Shown here piece by piece: positions 17,334 to 26,254 of a DNA stretch of 64,000 nucleotides. Under the pieces are notes generated by a model. The model was not told the DNA's origin and made no database searches. It worked only from the letters and a program-made list of their open reading frames with translations. The translations under genes and the position numbers were made by a program. Source of the DNA: an uncultured Marvinbryantia sp. (GTDB taxonomy: Bacteria > Bacillota > Clostridia > Lachnospirales > Lachnospiraceae); the NCBI GenBank assembly GCA_934373455.1, contig CAKRON010000002.1:4225-68224 (forward strand). Direction: 5' to 3'. The first letter of the stretch is position 1, and every line of letters begins with the position of its first letter.

Positions 17334-19298
17334 ATGGATCAGAAGAATATGATGGACAGGATCAGACATTCTGCGGAACATATTGAGGTACCGGAACAAT
17401 TGACACCACAGAAAGTGGAAGAACAATTAAGAAAAAGTGATTCACAGAAAAGTACAAGGAGGAAGAAGATCATGATCAGATGGATGGAAGCAGCGGCCGT
17501 TCTGGCACTGGTAGCAGTGGGCGGCACACAGATTGGTACACAGAAGCAGCCAGGTTATACAACGGAAGCCAGATTACAGGAAGATCAGGAAATGCTGGCA
17601 GAGTCTGTCACGGAAAGTGAGCAGATCAGTGGAGCAGATGCAAAGGATACCATGGCAAAAGTGTATGCACCTGCAGAGAGTAAGGAAGAATTGTATGAAG
17701 CACTGAAAGAATATCAGAATCAGACCGGTTATTATGCAAAAGATCTGCAGGGCAATCAGATCATGATGCTGGAAGAATCCGCGTCTGCAGATACAGCTGC
17801 TTCAGATACCGGATCTTTTGATCAGGGGCTGGATTATTCTCAGACAAATGTGAGAGAAGCGGGCGTAGATGAAGGAGATGTGGTAAAAACAGATGGAAAC
17901 TATCTGTATGTGGTGAAGGCTAATGGAAGCATACGAATAGTGGATATACAATCGGGGAAAATGAATCTGGTCAGTACAATTATACCGGAGGTGTTAAGTG
18001 AGAGCATAGAAGAATTATATCTGGATGGGGACAGGCTGATTGCAGTGACCTCCGGATCTCAAAGCAGCATGAAAGAAGAAGAGAGCGATGTATATACAGT
18101 AGACAGATACACGTATTCGGCAGTATCCGTCTATGATATCTCTGACAGAGAACACCCAGAGCAGATTGGCAGAATGACACAGGAAGGAACTTATGTCCAA
18201 AGCAGGAAGAATGGTGCATACATGTATCTGTTGACACGGTATAGTCCAACTGTGGCAGACAGTATAGATGACAGTGATATTATACCGTATGTGAATGGGC
18301 AGACTCTGGATACAGGAAGTATTTATCTCCCACCGGAAGTAGACCGTTCAGAATACCTGGTTGCATCTGGCATTGATCTGACAGATCCAAGTCATACAGT
18401 CAGCAGTAAGGCGATTGTATCAGGCGCATCAGATTTTTATATGAGTACAGAGAATCTGTATATCTGTAATCAGAACTGGGAGAATGGAAAGAGCAGCACA
18501 CAGATTTTAAAATTTGCATGCAGTGAAGGGAATATTACAGCGGGAAATATGGCAGAGCTTCCTGGATATCTGAATGACACGTTTTCACTGGATGAATATC
18601 AGGGTAATCTGCGTATATTGACCACAGAAGATAGTAATGGAGAAAGTAACAGCCTGTTTATTTTAGATAAAGATATGGAAATCATATCTTCGCTGCGGGA
18701 TATTGCCAGTGGAGAGACAGTGAGATCAGCGAGATTTGTAGGCAATATGGGATATTTTGTGACATTTAGACAGACAGACCCATTGTTCTGTGTTGATCTG
18801 TCTGATCCTGAAGACCCAAAGATTTTAAGTGAATTAAAGCTCACAGGTTTTTCTTCTTATCTGCACAGCTATGGAGAAAATCTGCTTCTCGGAATCGGAT
18901 ACGAGGCAGATGAAGAGACCGGAAGTCAGACCGGCGTGAAATTATCTATGTTTGATATCTCAGATCCGGAGACTGTAGCGGAACAGGCACGATATGTGAT
19001 CAAAGATGCATATTATCTGCCATTTGATTACAATTACAAAGCGGTTACGGTAGATTCGAATAAGAATTTGATTGGATTTGTCTGTGACGGAGAATATCTG
19101 GTATTTCGGTATGATGAGGAAAAGGGATTTGAGAACCTTTTGACCTATACGATGAGTGACAGCGATTACTGGGATGGACAGGATGAATGCAGAGGTGTAT
19201 ATGCGGGAGACAAGTTCTATATTATTGACCGGGAAAAGATACTCTGTTTTGATATGGAACAGGATTTTGCTCTCACAGACCGCCTGGACTGGAATTGA
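17334..19298 (+). CDS. Membrane-anchored beta-propeller protein, candidate anti-sigma factor
   Basis: 654-residue protein. Residues ~1-45 are cytoplasmic and charged (IRHSAEHIEVPEQLTPQKVEEQL), then one transmembrane segment (~50-68, WMEAAAVLALVAVGG), then a long extracellular part. That part, from ~160 on, matches the secreted beta-propeller group (Beta_propel-like): TNVREAGVDEGDVVKTDGNYLYVV, SVYDISDREHPEQIGRM, VDLSDPEDPKILSELKLTGFSSYLHSYGENLLLGIG, MFDISDPE. The first ~30 residues resemble the N-termini of clostridial anti-sigma factors, and the gene directly follows the sigma factor with AGGAGG between, so anti-sigma activity with an outside sensor is inferred. No zinc-finger motif is seen. 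Confidence 0.78.
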   Translation: MDQKNMMDRIRHSAEHIEVPEQLTPQKVEEQLRKSDSQKSTRRKKIMIRWMEAAAVLALVAVGGTQIGTQKQPGYTTEARLQEDQEMLAESVTESEQISGADAKDTMAKVYAPAESKEELYEALKEYQNQTGYYAKDLQGNQIMMLEESASADTAASDTGSFDQGLDYSQTNVREAGVDEGDVVKTDGNYLYVVKANGSIRIVDIQSGKMNLVSTIIPEVLSESIEELYLDGDRLIAVTSGSQSSMKEEESDVYTVDRYTYSAVSVYDISDREHPEQIGRMTQEGTYVQSRKNGAYMYLLTRYSPTVADSIDDSDIIPYVNGQTLDTGSIYLPPEVDRSEYLVASGIDLTDPSHTVSSKAIVSGASDFYMSTENLYICNQNWENGKSSTQILKFACSEGNITAGNMAELPGYLNDTFSLDEYQGNLRILTTEDSNGESNSLFILDKDMEIISSLRDIASGETVRSARFVGNMGYFVTFRQTDPLFCVDLSDPEDPKILSELKLTGFSSYLHSYGENLLLGIGYEADEETGSQTGVKLSMFDISDPETVAEQARYVIKDAYYLPFDYNYKAVTVDSNKNLIGFVCDGEYLVFRYDEEKGFENLLTYTMSDSDYWDGQDECRGVYAGDKFYIIDREKILCFDMEQDFALTDRLDWN

Positions 19299-19324
19299 CG
19301 GAAAGCCATGAAAAATGGTATAAT
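19295..19324 (+). promoter_or_regulatory. Promoter of the S1-domain protein gene
   Basis: TTGACG (19295-19300, overlapping the upstream stop codon), 18-bp spacer, consensus TATAAT (19319-19324). Confidence 0.65.
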
Positions 19325-19375
19325 TTCCATATTGGCGTGAGTCAGAAAAACTATGGTTGCAGGAGGAGAAGCACG

Positions 19376-20332
19376 ATGGAAGACGAGAGAAAAGAAATCG
19401 CAGATAACAAAGAAACAGAGATTCAGAAGACAAGCATGGCAGACTTTGAAGAGGAATTGAATGCATCTTTAAAACAGATACATGAAGGTGATGTGATTAC
19501 AGGTACTGTAATTGATGTGACAGAAGACGAAGTGATTCTGGATCTGAAATATTACACAGAGGGTGTGATCAGAAAGGAAGATTTCAGTGCGGATCCGACT
19601 CTGAATTTAAAAGAAGCTGTACAGATAGGAGACGAGATCTCAGCGACCGTAGTCAGAAGAGATGGCGGACAGGGACAGATTATGTTATCCAAAAAAGAAG
19701 CAGCAAATCTGGTTGCGTGGGATAGATTAAGAAGTCTGAAAGACAGCCAGACTGATATCAGTGTAAAGGTAGCCGGAATTGTAAAATCTGGTGTGATTGC
19801 TTATGTGGAAGATATCCGTGGATTTATTCCTGCATCAAAGCTTGCACTGGATTACGTAGATGAAGATGACTTGAATGACTGGTTAGGAAAAGAATTAAAA
19901 GTTCGAGTTATTACAGTTGATGAGGAAGACGGAAAACTGGTGCTTTCAGCAAAAGAGATTCTTCGCGAAGAAGAAGCAGAAGAAAAGAAAGCAAGAATAT
20001 CAAATGTACAGGTAGGGCTTGTGACAGAAGGAAAAGTAGAATCCATTCAGCCATATGGTGCATTTATTGATCTTGGAAATGGACTGACAGGACTGGTACA
20101 CATTTCTCAGATTTGTGAGAAGAGAATTAAGACACCGGCAGCAGTACTTCATGTTGGAGATGAAGTAAAGGTAAAAGTAATTGCTGTAAAAGACGGAAAG
20201 CTGAGTCTGAGTATGAAGGCACTTCAGGATGTGGCAGCAGAAGAGATTCAGGAAGAGACCATTGAACTTCCGGAATCAGAAGAACTGACAACGAATCTGG
20301 GATCTTTGTTTGCCAATATCAAGCTTTCATAG
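19376..20332 (+). CDS. S1-domain RNA-binding protein, ribosomal protein S1-like
   Basis: 318-residue cytoplasmic protein made mostly of S1 (OB-fold) RNA-binding repeats, probably at ~30-105, 118-195 and 205-280. Repeats show GDVITGTVIDVTEDEVILDLKYYTEGVI, SGVIAYVEDIRGFIPASKL and EGKVESIQPYGAFIDLGNGLTGLVHISQI. Shorter than E. coli S1 (six repeats), as is common in Firmicutes. ATG at 19376 is chosen because AGGAGG lies 9 bases upstream; the longer frame from 19295 would overlap the promoter. Likely role is in translation or RNA binding. Confidence 0.88.
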   Translation: MEDERKEIADNKETEIQKTSMADFEEELNASLKQIHEGDVITGTVIDVTEDEVILDLKYYTEGVIRKEDFSADPTLNLKEAVQIGDEISATVVRRDGGQGQIMLSKKEAANLVAWDRLRSLKDSQTDISVKVAGIVKSGVIAYVEDIRGFIPASKLALDYVDEDDLNDWLGKELKVRVITVDEEDGKLVLSAKEILREEEAEEKKARISNVQVGLVTEGKVESIQPYGAFIDLGNGLTGLVHISQICEKRIKTPAAVLHVGDEVKVKVIAVKDGKLSLSMKALQDVAAEEIQEETIELPESEELTTNLGSLFANIKLS

Positions 20333-20428
20333 AAGTTGTCAGAAAATATGTTACAAATTTACAAAAAAAGGGTTTGAACAGATAAAAAAATATAAAAAAT
20401 AACAATAAAATTATAAAATGTTCACGGT

Positions 20429-20457
20429 TTGTTCATAAATAGTTGTTATGATATAAA
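20429..20457 (+). promoter_or_regulatory. Candidate promoter of the pyrophosphatase gene
   Basis: TTGTTC (20429-20434), 17-bp spacer, TATAAA (20452-20457). It would give a leader of about 200 bases. The surrounding 20333-20428 stretch is very A/T-rich with no gene seen. Confidence 0.45.
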
Positions 20458-20503
20458 CAGTTACAAATGATGGAACAGACAAATAGATAAATTTTTTCAT
20501 AAT

Positions 20504-20532
20504 TGCCTCCGGTGTACCAGACGCCGGGGGCA
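20504..20532 (+). other. G/C-rich hairpin in the pyrophosphatase leader
   Basis: GCCTCCGG and CCGGGGGC flank a ~12-base loop in an otherwise A/T-rich leader. No T tract follows, so it is not an ordinary terminator. No known riboswitch was recognised. The rest of the leader (20533-20669) shows nothing else apart from AGGAGG before the start. Confidence 0.5.
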
Positions 20533-20669
20533 CTCCTCATTTATGGGAAAACATGTCTTGAATACGGTGAAAAATGTTGCAGATAAAAATACATCCATGA
20601 TATATTGTAACAATAAGGCAGATATTCTTTTGATGGCAGCGAAAGAATAAGAATGCAGGAGGATATCGT

Positions 20670-22322
20670 ATGGAAGAAAATACGAAAAATCAGATTTATG
20701 TCATTGGACATAAGAATCCAGATACAGATTCGATCTGTTCTGCAATTGCATATGCATATTTAAAAAACCAGACAGATGATGGTGAATTTGTACCGAAGCG
20801 CGCCGGAAGTATCAGTACAGAGACGCAGTACGTGCTGGACAGATTTCAGGTAAAGACACCGGAATACGTACCGAATGTGAAGACGAAAGTCAGCGATATG
20901 GAAATACGCCATACAGAAGGTGTGAAGAAGAGTATATCTTTGAAAAAAGCATGGACGATTCTAAACGAGACCAAGGGAACGACCCTTCCAATTGTAACAG
21001 ATGACAACATGCTGGAAGGTCTGATCAGCATTGGTGATATTGCCAGATCTTACATGGCAGTTATTGACAGCGCAATTCTTTCAAAAGCTCGTACACAGTA
21101 TAAGAATATTCTGGAGACTCTGGATGGGACTCTTTATGTGGGAGATGAAGAAGCTTATTTTGAAAAGGGAAAAGTCGTTGTGGCGGCGTCCAGTCCGGAG
21201 GTTATGGAGTCCTATATAGAGACTGATGATATGGTAATTCTCGGAAACCGGTATGAGACACAGTTATGTGCGATAGAAATGAATGCAGGTTGTATCATAC
21301 TTTGTGGAGATGCGAAGGTGACAAAGACCATTCAGATTCTTGGACGTGAGAAAAACTGTACAATCATTGCAACACCTTATGATACATATACAGTAGCTCA
21401 TCTGATCAATCAGAGTATGCCGATCAGCTATTTTATGAAAGCGGAAGATCTGATTTTGTTTCATGAAGATGATTTTACGGATGATATTAAAGATATTATG
21501 GCAAGTAAACGTCATCGAGATTTCCCGATTCTGAATGGAAAAGAACAGTATGTAGGTACGATATCCAGACGAAATTTATTGGGAATCAAGAAAAGAAGAA
21601 TCATTTTAGTAGATCATAACGAGACTTCTCAGGCAGTGGACAATATAGAAGACAGTCAGATCCTGGAGATCATTGATCACCACAGACTTGGGTCTCTGGA
21701 GACTGTGATGCCGGTATTTTTCCGAAATCAGCCGGTGGGCTGTACAGCTACGATTGTTTATCAGATGTTTGTTGAAAAAGGAATCGAGATTCCGTCACAT
21801 ATAGCAGGCTTGCTCTGTGCGGCAATTATTTCAGATACATTATTATTCCGTTCACCGACCTGTACACCGGTAGACTGCGATGCTGCAAGATATCTGGCAG
21901 GCATAGCGGGAATTGACTGTGAAGAATTTGCATCAGCCATGTTCGAGGCGGGCAGTAATATGAAGTCCAAGACAGCGGAACAGATCTTCTTCCAGGATTT
22001 CAAGGTATATGAAGTGGAGAAGATGAACGTTGGAGTCGCACAGATTACCTGTATGGCCAACACAGATTTGGAAATCGCAAAGAGTAAATTAAAAGAATAC
22101 CTGAAAAAAGCAAGAAAAGAACAGGGTCTGAACATGCTCTTCTTTATGCTCACCAACATTGTGAGTGAGACTACAGAATTGATGTGTGAAGGCGAAGGTG
22201 CAGCCAAGACGGTCAAGGAAGCTTTTGGAATGGATGTGGAAGATGGCTCAGTAATTTTACCAAACATCATATCCAGAAAGAAGCAATTGATACCAAGTTT
22301 GTTAAGTAAGCTGCAAAAGTAA
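20670..22322 (+). CDS. Manganese-dependent inorganic pyrophosphatase with CBS/DRTGG insert
   Basis: 550-residue soluble enzyme hydrolysing pyrophosphate to phosphate. The DHH-type core is split: VIGHKNPDTDSICSAIAYAYL (residues ~11-32) at the N-terminus, then RIILVDHNETSQAV (~310) and ILEIIDHHRLGSL (~330) with the metal ligands, plus SDTLLFRSPTCTPVD later. Between lie a CBS domain pair (~70-125 and ~245-300, PISYFMKAEDL...HRDFPILNG) and a DRTGG-like segment. This is the long nucleotide-regulated family type, about 550 residues. CBS ligands in known relatives are adenine nucleotides; that is inferred here. AGGAGG supports the start. Confidence 0.92.
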   Translation: MEENTKNQIYVIGHKNPDTDSICSAIAYAYLKNQTDDGEFVPKRAGSISTETQYVLDRFQVKTPEYVPNVKTKVSDMEIRHTEGVKKSISLKKAWTILNETKGTTLPIVTDDNMLEGLISIGDIARSYMAVIDSAILSKARTQYKNILETLDGTLYVGDEEAYFEKGKVVVAASSPEVMESYIETDDMVILGNRYETQLCAIEMNAGCIILCGDAKVTKTIQILGREKNCTIIATPYDTYTVAHLINQSMPISYFMKAEDLILFHEDDFTDDIKDIMASKRHRDFPILNGKEQYVGTISRRNLLGIKKRRIILVDHNETSQAVDNIEDSQILEIIDHHRLGSLETVMPVFFRNQPVGCTATIVYQMFVEKGIEIPSHIAGLLCAAIISDTLLFRSPTCTPVDCDAARYLAGIAGIDCEEFASAMFEAGSNMKSKTAEQIFFQDFKVYEVEKMNVGVAQITCMANTDLEIAKSKLKEYLKKARKEQGLNMLFFMLTNIVSETTELMCEGEGAAKTVKEAFGMDVEDGSVILPNIISRKKQLIPSLLSKLQK

Positions 22323-22366
22323 GCTGTGTATTCAGCGCAATATTTTTGAATAAAGTAAGGAACAAT

Positions 22367-22936
22367 ATGGGAAAACAGATTTGGAAAGCAGGAAATATGG
22401 TATATCCGCTTCCGGCGGTGATGGTGAGCTGTCAGCGTCCCGGGGAAAAAGCGAATATTATTACAGTGGCATGGACCGGAACAGTTTGTACAAATCCGGC
22501 GATGCTGTACATTTCAGTGAGACCGGAACGATACTCGTATCATATTATCCGGGAGACAGGAGAATTTGTAGTAAATCTTACTACAGAAAAACTGGCAAAG
22601 GCCACAGATTATTGTGGAGTTCGTTCAGGTCGGGATGTGGACAAGTTTAAAGAAATGCATTTGACAGAAGAACCTTCTGTCCAGATTAGTGCACCAGGAA
22701 TTGCCCAGTGCCCGGTGAATATAGAATGTCGTGTAAATAATATTCTGGAACTGGGTTCCCACCATATGTTTGTGGCTGATGTGCTGCAGGTACATGTGGA
22801 TGAATCCTATCTGGATGAAAAAGGAAAATTCCATTTAAATGATACAGGTCTGATGGCATATTCTCATGGAGAATATAAAACTCTGGGAGATACATTAGGT
22901 ACCTTTGGTTATTCTGTAAGAAAAAAGAGAAAATAG
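22367..22936 (+). CDS. Flavin reductase family protein
   Basis: 189-residue FMN-binding split-barrel protein of the flavin reductase-like (DIM6/NTAB) group. It likely moves electrons between NAD(P)H or ferredoxin-type donors and flavin. Visible features are AVMVSCQRPGEKANIITVAWTG, NPAMLYISVRPERYSYHIIRETGEFVVNL and CPVNIECRVNNILELGSHHMFVADVLQVHVD. The ATG at 22367 has AAGGA 5 bases upstream; a TTG 21 bases earlier is less likely. It follows the pyrophosphatase gene by 44 bases and may be cotranscribed. Confidence 0.85.
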   Translation: MGKQIWKAGNMVYPLPAVMVSCQRPGEKANIITVAWTGTVCTNPAMLYISVRPERYSYHIIRETGEFVVNLTTEKLAKATDYCGVRSGRDVDKFKEMHLTEEPSVQISAPGIAQCPVNIECRVNNILELGSHHMFVADVLQVHVDESYLDEKGKFHLNDTGLMAYSHGEYKTLGDTLGTFGYSVRKKRK

Positions 22937-22953
22937 TTCTCAAAATTTATCAG

Positions 22954-22999
22954 ACAGGGTATGCGTAAAATAGAAAAAATAGCGTATATCCTGTTTTTT
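22954..22999 (+). terminator. Terminator after the flavin reductase gene
   Basis: ACAGGGTATGCG pairs with CGTATATCCTGT (small bulge) across a ~17-base loop, followed by TTTTTTCC. Confidence 0.8.
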
Positions 23000-23130
23000 C
23001 CTTGTGTAAAAATTGTGAGAAAGGTTACTATATTTTGTAAAGAGATATAAAAAATTAGAAAAGTAGCACAAGATCATGTCATAAAATAGTTTCCCCAAGA
23101 GTGGCAAAGCCTGTAAAATATGAATTCTTA

Positions 23131-23158
23131 TTTACAAATTTTAAGATTGTGTTATAAT
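23131..23158 (+). promoter_or_regulatory. murA promoter
   Basis: TTTACA (23131-23136), 16-bp spacer, consensus TATAAT (23153-23158). A leader of about 105 bases follows. The remaining gap (23000-23130, 23160-23260) holds nothing else I can support. Confidence 0.65.
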
Positions 23159-23271
23159 AGATAAAGGTATTTTATAGGGGGTAGAAGCGAACAGGGAAAA
23201 ATTAGATCGTTTCTGGAAATATCAGGTAACCAAAAACTCGGGAAGAGTGTAAATAAATTTAGAGGTGTCTA

Positions 23272-24564
23272 ATGGAGCAATATATAATCAAAGGCGGAAA
23301 TCCGCTTGCCGGAGAAGTTGAAATCGGCGGTGCGAAGAACGCAGCATTGGGTATTCTTGCAGCAGCAATTATGACAGATGAGACTGTACGGATCGATAAT
23401 CTTCCGGATGTACAGGATATTAACGTATTGCTGGAAGCAATCAGTGAGATTGGCGCCAGTGTGACAAGAGTAAGCAGAACATCTGCACTGATCAACGGAT
23501 CCGGTATCGGAAGCATCAGTGTTGACTATGAATATATAAAGAAAATCAGAGCATCCTACTATTTGCTTGGTGCATTGCTTGGCAAGTATAAGAAGGCAGA
23601 AGTGCCTCTTCCGGGAGGATGCAATATCGGAAGCAGACCAATTGATCTTCATCTGAAGGGATTCAAAGCCCTCGGAGCCAAAGTTCGTATTTCACACGGC
23701 TCTATCATAGCAGAAGCAGATCATTTAAAGGGAAGCCATATTTATTTGGATACAGTATCGGTAGGAGCTACGATCAATATTATGATGGCAGCTGCTATGG
23801 CTGAGGGACGTACCATTATTGAGAATGCGGCGAAGGAGCCCCATGTAGTAGATGCGGCGAATTTCCTGAACAGCATGGGTGCTAATATCAAAGGTGCAGG
23901 TACCGATGTGATTCGTATCCGTGGTGTAGAGAAGCTTCACGCGACAGAGTATTCTATTATTCCGGATCAGATCGAAGCAGGCACATTTATGTTTGCCGCT
24001 GCGGCGACCAGAGGAGATGTCATTGTAAAAAATGTAATTCCGAAGCATCTGGAAGCTACCACAGCAAAATTGGTAGAGATCGGATGTCAGGTAGAAGAAT
24101 TTGATGATGCAGTGCGTGTAGTAGCTACCAAGCGGCTTCACAATACCAACGTAAAGACATTGCCATATCCTGGTTATCCAACAGATATGCAGCCACAGAT
24201 CGGTGTGGCACTGGCAATTGCCAAAGGAACCAGCATTGTGACAGAAAGTATATTTGAGAATCGTTTCAAATATGTGGACGAGCTGATTCGTATGGGAGCC
24301 GATATCAAAGTAGAAGGCAACACAGCTGTTATCTATGGTACAGAGAAGCTGATGGGTGCCAGAGTCAGCGCACCGGATCTTCGTGCAGGAGCAGCACTGG
24401 TGATTGCAGGTCTTGCAGCAGAAGGCATCACGATAGTGGATGATATCATATATATTCAGCGAGGATATGAGAATTTCGAACAGAAGCTTCGCAGTCTCGG
24501 AGCAGAGATCGAACGTGTATCCAGCGAGAAAGAAATCCAGAAGTTTAAATTAAGAGTTGGCTGA
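23272..24564 (+). CDS. murA: UDP-N-acetylglucosamine 1-carboxyvinyltransferase
   Basis: 430-residue cytoplasmic enzyme that transfers enolpyruvate from PEP to UDP-GlcNAc, the first committed step of peptidoglycan synthesis and the fosfomycin target. Family signatures are GGAKNAALGILAAAIM at the N-terminus (Lys-Asn pair), IRASYYLLGALLGKYKKAEVPLPGGCNIGSRPIDLHLKGF (~100-135, the Cys loop) and YPTDMQPQIGVALAIAKG (~300-317). The Cys in PLPGGCNIG corresponds to the reactive loop Cys. Length is normal. GAGGTG precedes the ATG. Firmicutes often carry two murA paralogues; which one this is cannot be told here. Confidence 0.96.
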   Translation: MEQYIIKGGNPLAGEVEIGGAKNAALGILAAAIMTDETVRIDNLPDVQDINVLLEAISEIGASVTRVSRTSALINGSGIGSISVDYEYIKKIRASYYLLGALLGKYKKAEVPLPGGCNIGSRPIDLHLKGFKALGAKVRISHGSIIAEADHLKGSHIYLDTVSVGATINIMMAAAMAEGRTIIENAAKEPHVVDAANFLNSMGANIKGAGTDVIRIRGVEKLHATEYSIIPDQIEAGTFMFAAAATRGDVIVKNVIPKHLEATTAKLVEIGCQVEEFDDAVRVVATKRLHNTNVKTLPYPGYPTDMQPQIGVALAIAKGTSIVTESIFENRFKYVDELIRMGADIKVEGNTAVIYGTEKLMGARVSAPDLRAGAALVIAGLAAEGITIVDDIIYIQRGYENFEQKLRSLGAEIERVSSEKEIQKFKLRVG

Positions 24565-24608
24565 TATATAGAAGGTGTCAGCGGTTTCAGATTATTAAAA
24601 AATCATAA

Positions 24609-24650
24609 AATACCCAGATTACCCTTGACGAAAGTGTTATCTGGGTATAT
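24609..24650. other. Hairpin between murA and the SAM riboswitch
   Basis: ATACCCAGAT and ATCTGGGTAT form a 10-bp stem. The plus strand lacks a T tract (ATCTTATATATG follows); the minus strand has TTTTATGATTTTTT after the stem. It may act as a weak murA terminator. A TATAAT at 24685-24690 downstream could be the -10 of the riboswitch transcript. Confidence 0.5.
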
Positions 24651-24708
24651 CTTATATATGCGCGTATGAAACAGATGTCGCGTATATAATAAAAAGCATA
24701 AGGTATTT

Positions 24709-24860
24709 CTCTTATTCAGAGTGGTGGAGGTACAGAGGACCTGAGAAACCACGGCAACCCCGCACTGCGGAAGGTGCCAACCTGAGCGAGTAATCGAACA
24801 ATAAGAGGATGAACTGTCATAGATGATAGAATGTCCGCTTATTCGAGTGGACATTTTTTA
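24709..24860 (+). promoter_or_regulatory. SAM-I (S-box) riboswitch with terminator, upstream of metK
   Basis: The aptamer runs 24709-24808. CTCTTATTCAGAG at the 5' end pairs with AATAAGAG near 24800. Diagnostic core elements are GGTGGAGG, GACCTGAGAAACCACGGCAACC and GGTGCCAACCTGAGCGAG. The expression platform holds a terminator stem (AATGTCC with GGACATT, 24830-24855) followed by a T run. Binding of S-adenosylmethionine should favour termination, lowering metK expression when SAM is plentiful. Confidence 0.95.
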
Positions 24861-24895
24861 TATAATAGGAAATTGCATTTCCTATTATATAAAAA
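24855..24895. repeat. Perfect 19-bp inverted repeat between riboswitch terminator and metK
   Basis: The left arm 24855-24873 begins with the terminator's T run and ends AGGAAAT. The right arm 24877-24895 is its exact reverse complement. The loop is only TGC. A second, A/T-rich hairpin therefore sits directly after the riboswitch terminator and ~70 bases before the metK start. Confidence 0.9.
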
Positions 24896-24968
24896 TTCCA
24901 CGAGATTAGAAATGCCGGGCGAGATAACTATTAATATCGATTTACTTTATTACGAAAGGAAAAGAAAA

Positions 24969-26156
24969 ATGGAAAGACGTTTATTTACATCCGAATCTGT
25001 TACAGAAGGACATCCAGACAAAATGTGCGATGCGATTTCAGATGCGATTCTTGATGCATTACTGGAGCAGGATCCAATGAGTCGTGTAGCCTGCGAGACA
25101 GCTACCACAACAGGTATGGTTCTGGTTATGGGAGAAATTACAACAAAGGCATATGTAGATATCCAGAAAATCGTGCGTGAGACAATTCGTGAAATTGGAT
25201 ACACAAGAGGAAAATATGGTTTTGATGCAGACACCTGTGGAGTGATCACTGCGATTGATGAACAGTCAGCAGATATCGCACTTGGAGTAGACAAAGCTTT
25301 GGAAGCAAAAGAAAATCATATGTCAGACAGCGAGATCGAAGCAATCGGTGCCGGAGATCAGGGTATGATGTTTGGTTATGCGACCAATGAGACAGAAGAA
25401 TATATGCCATATCCAATTGCTCTGGCACATAAACTGGCACTTAGACTGACAGAAATCAGAAAGAATGGAACACTGCCGTATCTTCGTCCGGATGGAAAGA
25501 CTCAGGTAACGGTAGAGTATGATGAAAATAACAAGCCAGTAAGACTGGATGCAGTTGTATTATCTACACAGCATGATCCGGAAGTGTCCCAGGAACAGAT
25601 TCATGAAGATATTAAGAAGTATGTATTTGATGAAATCCTTCCACAGGAGATGGTTGATAAAGATACTAAATTCTTCATCAATCCTACCGGACGTTTTGTA
25701 ATCGGCGGACCTCACGGAGACAGTGGATTGACAGGACGTAAGATCATTGTAGATACATATGGCGGATATGCAAGACACGGCGGTGGAGCTTTCTCCGGAA
25801 AAGACTGCACAAAGGTAGACCGTTCCGCAGCTTATGCAGCACGTTATGCAGCAAAGAATGTAGTAGCAGCAGGACTTGCAGATAAATGTGAAGTACAGCT
25901 TTCTTATGCTATCGGTGTTGCACAGCCAACATCTGTAATGGTGGATACATTTGGAACAGGTAAACTGTCCGATGAAAAGATCACAGAAATTGTACGCGAA
26001 AACTTTGACCTTCGTCCGGCTGGAATCATTAAGATGCTGGATCTTCGCAGACCAATTTACAAACAGACTGCAGCTTACGGACATTTCGGAAGACTGGATC
26101 TTGATCTGCCTTGGGAAAAGACAGATAAGGCAGAGGAGTTGAAGAAGTATCTGTAA
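24969..26156 (+). CDS. metK: S-adenosylmethionine synthetase
   Basis: 395-residue cytoplasmic enzyme making S-adenosylmethionine from methionine and ATP. Signatures are [28 protein letters not shown] (N-terminus), [16 protein letters not shown] (~120) and [34 protein letters not shown] (~240-275, the phosphate loop). Length is normal. ATG at 24969 has AAAGGA 9 bases upstream; the frame extends further upstream into the riboswitch region, but that part is not family-like. Controlled by the SAM-I riboswitch. Confidence 0.98.
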   Translation: MERRLFTSESVTEGHPDKMCDAISDAILDALLEQDPMSRVACETATTTGMVLVMGEITTKAYVDIQKIVRETIREIGYTRGKYGFDADTCGVITAIDEQSADIALGVDKALEAKENHMSDSEIEAIGAGDQGMMFGYATNETEEYMPYPIALAHKLALRLTEIRKNGTLPYLRPDGKTQVTVEYDENNKPVRLDAVVLSTQHDPEVSQEQIHEDIKKYVFDEILPQEMVDKDTKFFINPTGRFVIGGPHGDSGLTGRKIIVDTYGGYARHGGGAFSGKDCTKVDRSAAYAARYAAKNVVAAGLADKCEVQLSYAIGVAQPTSVMVDTFGTGKLSDEKITEIVRENFDLRPAGIIKMLDLRRPIYKQTAAYGHFGRLDLDLPWEKTDKAEELKKYL

Positions 26157-26206
26157 ATGTTCACAGAAAATTTAGAAATCACAGTCTTTGTTTAGGTGAA
26201 TTCAAC

Positions 26207-26254
26207 ACTCCTTTATGGTATACTGATTATTGAATACCATAAGGGAGTTTTTTT
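26207..26254 (+). terminator. metK terminator abutting the histidine kinase start codon
   Basis: ACTCCTTTATGGTAT (26207-26221) pairs with ATACCATAAGGGAGT (26234-26248), one G-U pair, followed by seven T residues up to 26254. The kinase ATG is the next base. The right arm contains AAGGGAG (26241-26247), the kinase's Shine-Dalgarno site. Confidence 0.85.
26216..26224 (+). promoter_or_regulatory. Extended -10 promoter inside the terminator stem
   Basis: TGGTATACT (TGN plus TATACT) lies in the left arm and loop edge of the metK terminator. Transcripts from it would start near 26231, past the left arm, so the kinase ribosome site would be free of the hairpin. No good -35 is seen. Confidence 0.5.

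Noticed and set aside
23186-23253. Open stretch NREKLDRFWKYQVTKNSGRV before murA, possible leader peptide
   Set aside because: No ATG, GTG or TTG start in frame after the preceding stop; too short to support.
24831-24968. Upstream extension of the metK frame
   Set aside because: It runs through the riboswitch terminator and hairpin; the family start and ribosome site are at 24969.
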